Positions 6,146 to 9,639 of a stretch of 9,639 nucleotides of DNA are shown here, piece by piece (within the stretch, counting starts at the first letter, position 1; every line of letters begins with the position of its first letter). The notes under the pieces were generated by a model that saw only the letters and a program-made list of their open reading frames with translations, was not told the DNA's origin and searched no databases. The position numbers and the translations under genes are program-made. Source of the DNA: JBEICQ01 sp040383885 (GTDB lineage Bacteria; Bacteroidota; Bacteroidia; UBA4408); assembly GCA_040383885.1 (NCBI GenBank), contig JBEICQ010000075.1:1-9639 (forward strand), given 5' to 3'.

Positions 6146-7363
6146 ATGTCAACCATACAGAAAATTGACAGCGATCTTGTAAACATCCCCAAAGAGGATG
6201 CCTTTACCACGCTCAATCTGGGGCCTACCCACCCCGCCACACACGGTATTTTCCAAAATGTACTCACCATGGATGGGGAAATCATCCGTGATGCCGTGCC
6301 TACCGTAGGCTATATTCACAGGGCTTTTGAAAAACTGGCAGAGCGCCGACCCTACAACCAGATTACACCCATTACCGACAGGCTTAACTATTGTTCCTCG
6401 CCCATCAACAACATGGGCTGGCACATGACGGTAGAAAAACTCATTGGGGCCACCCTGCCCAAACGCGTGGAGTACATGCGCGTGATCATTATGGAGCTGG
6501 CCCGTCTGGCCGACCATATTGTGTGCAACTCCGTGATTGGTGTGGATACCGGTGCCCTTACAGGCTTTACTTATCTGTTTCAGCACCGCGAAAAGATTTA
6601 TGAGATTTATGAAGAAATCTGTGGTGCCCGTCTCACCACCAATATCGGGCGCATCGGTGGGTTTGAAAGAGAATGGCCTCAGCGTGCCTGGGAAAAAATA
6701 GAACAGTTTCTACTTGAATTCCCTCCCGCTTTAAAAGAGTTTGAAAAACTGCTGGTGCGTAACCGCATCTTCATGGACCGTACCATCAAATGTGGTCCCA
6801 TCTCTGCCGAAAAAGCCCTTTCTTACAGTTTTACCGGCCCTAACCTGAGGGCTGCCGGTGTGGATTATGATGTGAGGGTGTTTGCACCCTATTCCTCCTA
6901 TGAGGATTTTGACTTCATTATTCCGGTGGGCACCCAGGGAGATACCTACGACAGGTTCATGGTGCGTCAGGAAGAAATGTGGCAGAGTCTGTCCATCATC
7001 CGTCAGGCCATCCAAAAGATGCCTTCCGAAGGTGGTTTTCATGCCGATATTCCCGATTTCTATCTTCCCCCCAAAGAGGAAGTGTACAATAACATGGAAG
7101 CCCTCATTTATCACTTTAAGATTGTGATGGGCGAGACAGAAGTGCCGGTAGGAGAAGTTTACCATTGCGTGGAAGGAGCCAACGGAGAACTTGGCTTCTA
7201 CCTGGTAAGCGACGGAGGCCGCACTCCTTTCCGATTGCATTTCCGCCGTCCCTGTTTCATCTATTACCAGGCTTATCCCGAGATGATTAGGGGAGGCTTG
7301 CTCTCAGATGCAATCCTTACCATGAGCAGCATGAACATCATAGCCGGAGAGCTCGATGCATAG
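6146..7363 (+). CDS. nuoD: NADH-quinone oxidoreductase subunit D (49 kDa)
   Basis: The 405-aa protein has the full length of NuoD. Near the N-terminus is LGPTHPATHG (25-34), and then VGYIHRAFEKLAERRPYNQ and TDRLNY (77-82). By spacing, His33 and Tyr82 correspond to the His/Tyr pair that contacts the quinone head group in the family (49 residues apart, as in the Thermus subunit; inference). The C-terminus has the conserved GELGFYLVSDGGRTPFRLHFRRPCF and ends in MNIIAGELDA, close to the typical ending GEVDR. NuoD descends from [NiFe]-hydrogenase large subunits but lacks the metal-site cysteine pairs. It is the last nuo gene in this cluster: the next genes are unrelated and nuoE does not follow. 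Confidence 0.97.
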   Translation: MSTIQKIDSDLVNIPKEDAFTTLNLGPTHPATHGIFQNVLTMDGEIIRDAVPTVGYIHRAFEKLAERRPYNQITPITDRLNYCSSPINNMGWHMTVEKLIGATLPKRVEYMRVIIMELARLADHIVCNSVIGVDTGALTGFTYLFQHREKIYEIYEEICGARLTTNIGRIGGFEREWPQRAWEKIEQFLLEFPPALKEFEKLLVRNRIFMDRTIKCGPISAEKALSYSFTGPNLRAAGVDYDVRVFAPYSSYEDFDFIIPVGTQGDTYDRFMVRQEEMWQSLSIIRQAIQKMPSEGGFHADIPDFYLPPKEEVYNNMEALIYHFKIVMGETEVPVGEVYHCVEGANGELGFYLVSDGGRTPFRLHFRRPCFIYYQAYPEMIRGGLLSDAILTMSSMNIIAGELDA

Positions 7364-7376
7364 CCCAAACAGATAT

Positions 7377-7408
7377 TTTGTTTAAACAAAGGATAATTGC
7401 TAACATTG
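7377..7408 (+). promoter_or_regulatory. Candidate promoter of the secreted-protein/mce pair, with a 14-bp palindrome
   Basis: TTTG at 7377-7380 and TAACATTG at 7401-7408 fit the Bacteroidota -33 TTTG and -7 TAnnTTTG elements (one mismatch), spaced by 20 bp. Transcription would begin near 7414, leaving about a 30-nt leader before ATG 7444. The -33 box is part of TTTGTTTAAACAAA (7377-7390), a perfect 14-bp palindrome that could be an operator. It sits 14 bp after the nuoD stop, which argues that the genes downstream have their own control. Confidence 0.4.
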
Positions 7409-7443
7409 CATCAATGCATTCAAACCCCTCAGCCGTATTTTTT

Positions 7444-8253
7444 ATGAAGCACCTTGCATTGCTTGTTACCTGTATACTTGTCTCCGCCACTTTTTTCTCA
7501 TCAGCAGGAACCATCACATTGGAGGGTACCTATCAGGGAAAAAACATTTATGTGCAAAATCCATTTGTACAGGGTGGTGTAGGTTTTTGTGTGTATGAAG
7601 TGATGGTAAACGGCAAACCTACCACCGACGAAGTAAACTCCAGCTCATTTGAAATAGACCTGTCTGCACTCAAATTATCAGTGGGAGAAAAAGTAGTGAT
7701 TAAAATCAATTCCAAAGATGATTGCAAACCCAAGGTTGTTAACCCCGAAGACCTAAAAGTGCGCAGCACCTTTGAGATTGTTCCCCAGTCTGCCAAGGTG
7801 AATAACAAAGATGGAATCTTTCAGTGGACGACCAAAGGTGAAAACGGCAAGCTTCCTTTCGTGGTGGAGCAATACCGCTGGAACAAATGGGTGAAAGTGG
7901 CAGAAGTGCCCGGCAAAGGAAAGTCCGAACCTACTTACTACTCCATTCCTTATGTGCCGCATTCCGGTGAAAACAAACTGCGTGTAAAGCAAATTGATGC
8001 CATTGCGCCCAGGGTTTCTGAACCGGTTAAGTACCGCTCGATGACGCCTGAGGTGAAAATTGAAAACAAAGACATCAACAAAGTGGATGCTGAGATTTCA
8101 TTCAGCGACCAAACCGATTACGAAATATTTGATTCTTTTGGCAATGTAATGGCCAAGGGTCGCGGTGCAGGAGTAGATGTAAGCAACCTCAAAAAAGGGA
8201 TGTATTACATCAATTACGACAGCAAAACCGGCGAAAAATTCAGCAAGAAATAA
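7444..8253 (+). CDS. Secreted beta-rich protein with T9SS-like C-terminal domain
   Basis: The preferred ATG 7444 gives 269 aa starting MKHLALLVTCILVSATFFSSAG, a good signal peptide with cleavage near residue 22. In-frame starts at 7378 (non-ATG) and 7414 would bury the signal behind extra residues. The mature part has a beta-sandwich-like region with two cysteines (C49 and C94, possibly a disulfide), then a fibronectin-like region (about 105-200) with VEQYRWNKWVKVAEV. It ends with DYEIFDSFGNVMAKGRGAGVDVSNLKKGMYYINYDSKTGEKFSKK-type sequence (about 225-269; key elements D-x-G, V-S-N-L-K-K-G-M-Y-Y). That ending resembles the type A sorting domain of type IX secretion cargo. I recall similar conserved secreted proteins in Bacteroidota but no function. 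The gene lies between nuoD and mce, 10 bp before the latter. Confidence 0.75.
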   Translation: MKHLALLVTCILVSATFFSSAGTITLEGTYQGKNIYVQNPFVQGGVGFCVYEVMVNGKPTTDEVNSSSFEIDLSALKLSVGEKVVIKINSKDDCKPKVVNPEDLKVRSTFEIVPQSAKVNNKDGIFQWTTKGENGKLPFVVEQYRWNKWVKVAEVPGKGKSEPTYYSIPYVPHSGENKLRVKQIDAIAPRVSEPVKYRSMTPEVKIENKDINKVDAEISFSDQTDYEIFDSFGNVMAKGRGAGVDVSNLKKGMYYINYDSKTGEKFSKK

Positions 8254-8263
8254 TACCTCCGCA

Positions 8264-8671
8264 ATGACCGGAAAAATTGAGCACCTGGGCATTGCAGTAA
8301 AGGACCTGAGCCGGGCAGAAGAAATGTACACCCGCCTGCTGGGCGTTCCACCTTACAAAAAAGAATCAGTTGCCTCAGAAAAAGTAAACACCCTTTTTTT
8401 TATGAGCGGCAACAATAAAATTGAACTGCTCGAGGCGGCAGATGAAAGCTCGGTTATCCACAAGTTTATTGAAAAGCGCGGCGAAGGATTGCATCATGTG
8501 GCCTTTGATGTAGAAGATATTTATGCCGAGATGAAGAGGCTGAAAGAGCAGGGATTTACCCTCCTGAATGAGCAGCCTAAAAAAGGTGCCGACAACAAGC
8601 TTATTTGCTTTGTGCATCCCGCCCAAACCCATGGGGTTTTGATTGAGTTGTGCCAGGAGATTACCTCCTGA
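8264..8671 (+). CDS. mce: Methylmalonyl-CoA epimerase
   Basis: The 135-aa protein belongs to the vicinal oxygen chelate (glyoxalase/bleomycin) fold and has the size and motifs of methylmalonyl-CoA epimerase, which converts (S)- to (R)-methylmalonyl-CoA between propionyl-CoA carboxylase and methylmalonyl-CoA mutase. It starts MTGKIEHLGIAVKDL, with His7 as the first metal ligand. Further expected ligands are Glu54 in NKIELLE (Gln in some homologues), His77/His78 in GLHHVAFDV and Glu128 in GVLIELCQ. The GxGxHHVAF pattern and the KGADNKLICFVHP loop favour the epimerase over lactoylglutathione lyase. No mutase or carboxylase gene is in the window. It follows the secreted-protein gene by 10 bp and probably shares its transcript. 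Confidence 0.92.
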   Translation: MTGKIEHLGIAVKDLSRAEEMYTRLLGVPPYKKESVASEKVNTLFFMSGNNKIELLEAADESSVIHKFIEKRGEGLHHVAFDVEDIYAEMKRLKEQGFTLLNEQPKKGADNKLICFVHPAQTHGVLIELCQEITS

Positions 8672-8732
8672 ACAAGTCTATTTTGTTTGGTTGAATTTTA
8701 CCATTCTTAAAATAGAAAAGGCTGTAGTAAAA

Positions 8733-8769
8733 ATAAACCCCACCCCTCGGTGAAATGGCAAGGGTTTAT
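8733..8769 (+). terminator. Nested inverted repeat after mce, possible transcript end
   Basis: ATAAACCC (8733-8740) pairs perfectly with GGGTTTAT (8762-8769). Inside, CACC (8741-8744) can pair with GGTG (8749-8752) around a CCTC loop, stacking directly on the outer stem. The position 62 bp after the mce stop suits a transcript end, but no T-tract follows, so a factor-independent terminator is not proven. It could equally be a structured leader or processing element. Confidence 0.35.
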
Positions 8770-8835
8770 CCGTCACCGTCGATCACATCTTGCACAACAA
8801 AGAAAATAACAAAAAAAATACGAAATTCGAATCAG

Positions 8836-8843
8836 TAATTTTG
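8836..8843 (+). promoter_or_regulatory. Candidate -7 box upstream of the partial sensor gene
   Basis: TAATTTTG matches TAnnTTTG exactly. There is no TTTG at the expected upstream distance; the preceding 30 bases are A-rich instead. The start codon is about 130 bp downstream, leaving room for a leader that includes the AAATCAG/CTGATTT inverted repeat. This is a tentative call. Confidence 0.25.
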
Positions 8844-8973
8844 TCCGATAAGTAAGGGGTCAAACCATCACAACACATGAATTGCTTCTATTGGAATACA
8901 AAATCAGGTGTATGATATTATTCTGATTTGAATGACAATGTAATGGCCATCTACAATAAATTAACAGAAATAA

Positions 8974-9639
8974 ATGACTATGAATAATATAACTGTTAGG
9001 ACAAGGATACTCCGAAAATACTTGCCCTTGTGTTTTATCATTTATCTCTTGTGCTTTTTAAATACAAAATTACTCGGGCAGCATGGTAACCTGCCCAACC
9101 CTTTATCCAACAATGGGGATACTTTAATTACTGAGAGTTATCCCGATCCGGATAACCCCATGAACATCATAGAAAAGCGAACGACGTTGACGAAACCACA
9201 ATATGAGGAGTTTTTACATGCAAAGAAGAAGGGCTATGAAAAAGCTTTAAGAAATAAAGTTGATTCCATTGCTGTTATAAAGAATGGCAAAGTGGAAATG
9301 ATATACGATACCTTGAGTGATTATCAATTTGCCAAAAAGATGGCCTTTGAATTGGCAACCAAAGAGCAATTACGGAAAAAAAATAAGCAAATTGAAGATG
9401 GAGAGAAAAAGTCACTTCTACAAAAGAAAGAAATTGAACTGGCCAATAGGGTGAAAGTGCTCCTAGAATCAGAGCTTTATCTAAAACAAGAGCAACAGAA
9501 ACAACTATCAAGAAACTTAGATTTTGCGCAAAGAGAGAAAAAGCTTCAGCAAAATAAAATTCGGTTTCAGCTGGCGCAAAACAAAGCCCAGCAGCACGAA
9601 CTTGATCGACAAACATTTATTAGAAATATTTTTATGGGA
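8974..9639 (+). CDS. Signal-peptide, coiled-coil protein, probable membrane sensor N-terminus (3'-partial)
   Basis: An open frame runs from ATG 8974, directly after an in-frame TAA at 8971, to the window edge without a stop: 222 residues. A second ATG at 8980 would shorten it by two. The N-terminus has basic residues (RTRILRKY) and a hydrophobic core (LCFIIYLLCFLN), a signal peptide or anchor. Residues about 38-125 are a polar region with no family recognised. From about 128 to 216 the sequence is Lys/Glu/Gln/Leu-rich with heptad-like spacing, a long coiled coil. It ends QTFIRNIFMG, which in Bacteroidota histidine kinases and adenylate/guanylate cyclases often leads into a transmembrane helix and then the output domain. 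A sensor kinase or cyclase is therefore likely but unproven, as the output domain is outside the window. The gene is AT-richer than its neighbours. Confidence 0.65.
   Translation, partial: MTMNNITVRTRILRKYLPLCFIIYLLCFLNTKLLGQHGNLPNPLSNNGDTLITESYPDPDNPMNIIEKRTTLTKPQYEEFLHAKKKGYEKALRNKVDSIAVIKNGKVEMIYDTLSDYQFAKKMAFELATKEQLRKKNKQIEDGEKKSLLQKKEIELANRVKVLLESELYLKQEQQKQLSRNLDFAQREKKLQQNKIRFQLAQNKAQQHELDRQTFIRNIFMG

Larger units (their letters stand above)
8672..8973. other. 302-bp AT-rich intergenic region
   Basis: No gene is seen on either strand. The region contains a nested inverted repeat at 8733-8769, a possible -7 box at 8836-8843, and an inverted repeat AAATCAG/CTGATTT at 8901-8907 and 8923-8929 with a 15-nt spacer. 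An AT-only inverted pair CTATTTT/AAAATAG (8678-8684, 8709-8715) is weak. Base composition is lower in GC than the nuo genes and stays low into the next gene. Confidence 0.5.

Noticed and set aside
6391..6603. Plus-strand frame within nuoD, and similar long antisense frames across nuoB-D
   Set aside because: The main-frame proteins match complex I subunits over their full length; the alternatives are His/Gly-rich shadows.
7377..7390. Palindrome after nuoD as a terminator stem
   Set aside because: The stem is almost all A/T with no loop and no following T-tract, so an operator or promoter role is more plausible.
9275..9616. 113-aa minus-strand hydrophobic frame at the right edge
   Set aside because: It is antisense to the Lys/Gln/Glu-rich coiled coil; such codons read as Phe/Leu/Ser on the other strand, giving a false membrane-like protein.
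1..9639. CRISPR array, IS element, tRNA or phage genes
   Set aside because: No regularly spaced repeats, transposase, terminal inverted repeats, cloverleaf or phage protein was found on reading both strands.

Overview
The window looks like chromosome of a member of the Bacteroidota. The reasons are a lipoprotein with a Bacteroidota-style surface-export signal after its lipobox cysteine, a secreted protein with a type IX secretion-like C-terminal domain, a fungal-LYS1-like saccharopine/alanine dehydrogenase, a near absence of strong Shine-Dalgarno sequences, and -7 boxes of the TAnnTTTG type. No rRNA, tRNA, IS element, integrase, CRISPR array or phage gene was seen. The genus cannot be fixed from the sequence alone.

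Layout. (1) 1-2937, plus strand: a tightly packed four-gene run with spacings of -4, +6 and -1 bp. It holds the 3' end of a LYS1-like NAD(P)-dependent dehydrogenase, a predicted surface lipoprotein of 426 aa, a 68-aa protein of unknown function, and an FtsE-like ABC ATPase with all catalytic motifs but no adjacent FtsX permease. (2) 3035-4237, minus strand: a multi-pass acyltransferase-3/OpgC-like membrane protein, convergent with the first run. (3) 4238-4681: a 444-bp divergent intergenic region with no convincing gene but several inverted and direct repeats. (4) 4682-7363, plus strand: nuoA, nuoB, nuoC and nuoD, the membrane-entry subunit and the quinone-proximal peripheral arm of respiratory complex I. 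The cluster stops there; nuoE-N do not follow. (5) 7444-8671: a secreted beta-rich protein and methylmalonyl-CoA epimerase, 10 bp apart, behind a candidate promoter that contains a perfect 14-bp palindrome. (6) 8672-8973: an AT-rich 302-bp intergenic region. (7) 8974 to the end: the N-terminal part of a signal-peptide plus coiled-coil protein that runs off the window, probably a membrane-anchored sensor.

How the genes work together. NuoA-D would assemble with the remaining complex I subunits, encoded elsewhere, into a proton-pumping NADH (or other donor):quinone oxidoreductase. Methylmalonyl-CoA epimerase belongs to the propionyl-CoA/succinyl-CoA interconversion route. The FtsE-like ATPase probably acts at the inner membrane in division or envelope remodelling with a distant FtsX. 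Most of the window is ordinary housekeeping sequence. The points most worth a second look are the ATPase/small-protein/lipoprotein run without FtsX, the acyltransferase lacking the Arg of its family's R-x10-H motif, the truncated nuo cluster, and the partial sensor gene at the right edge.
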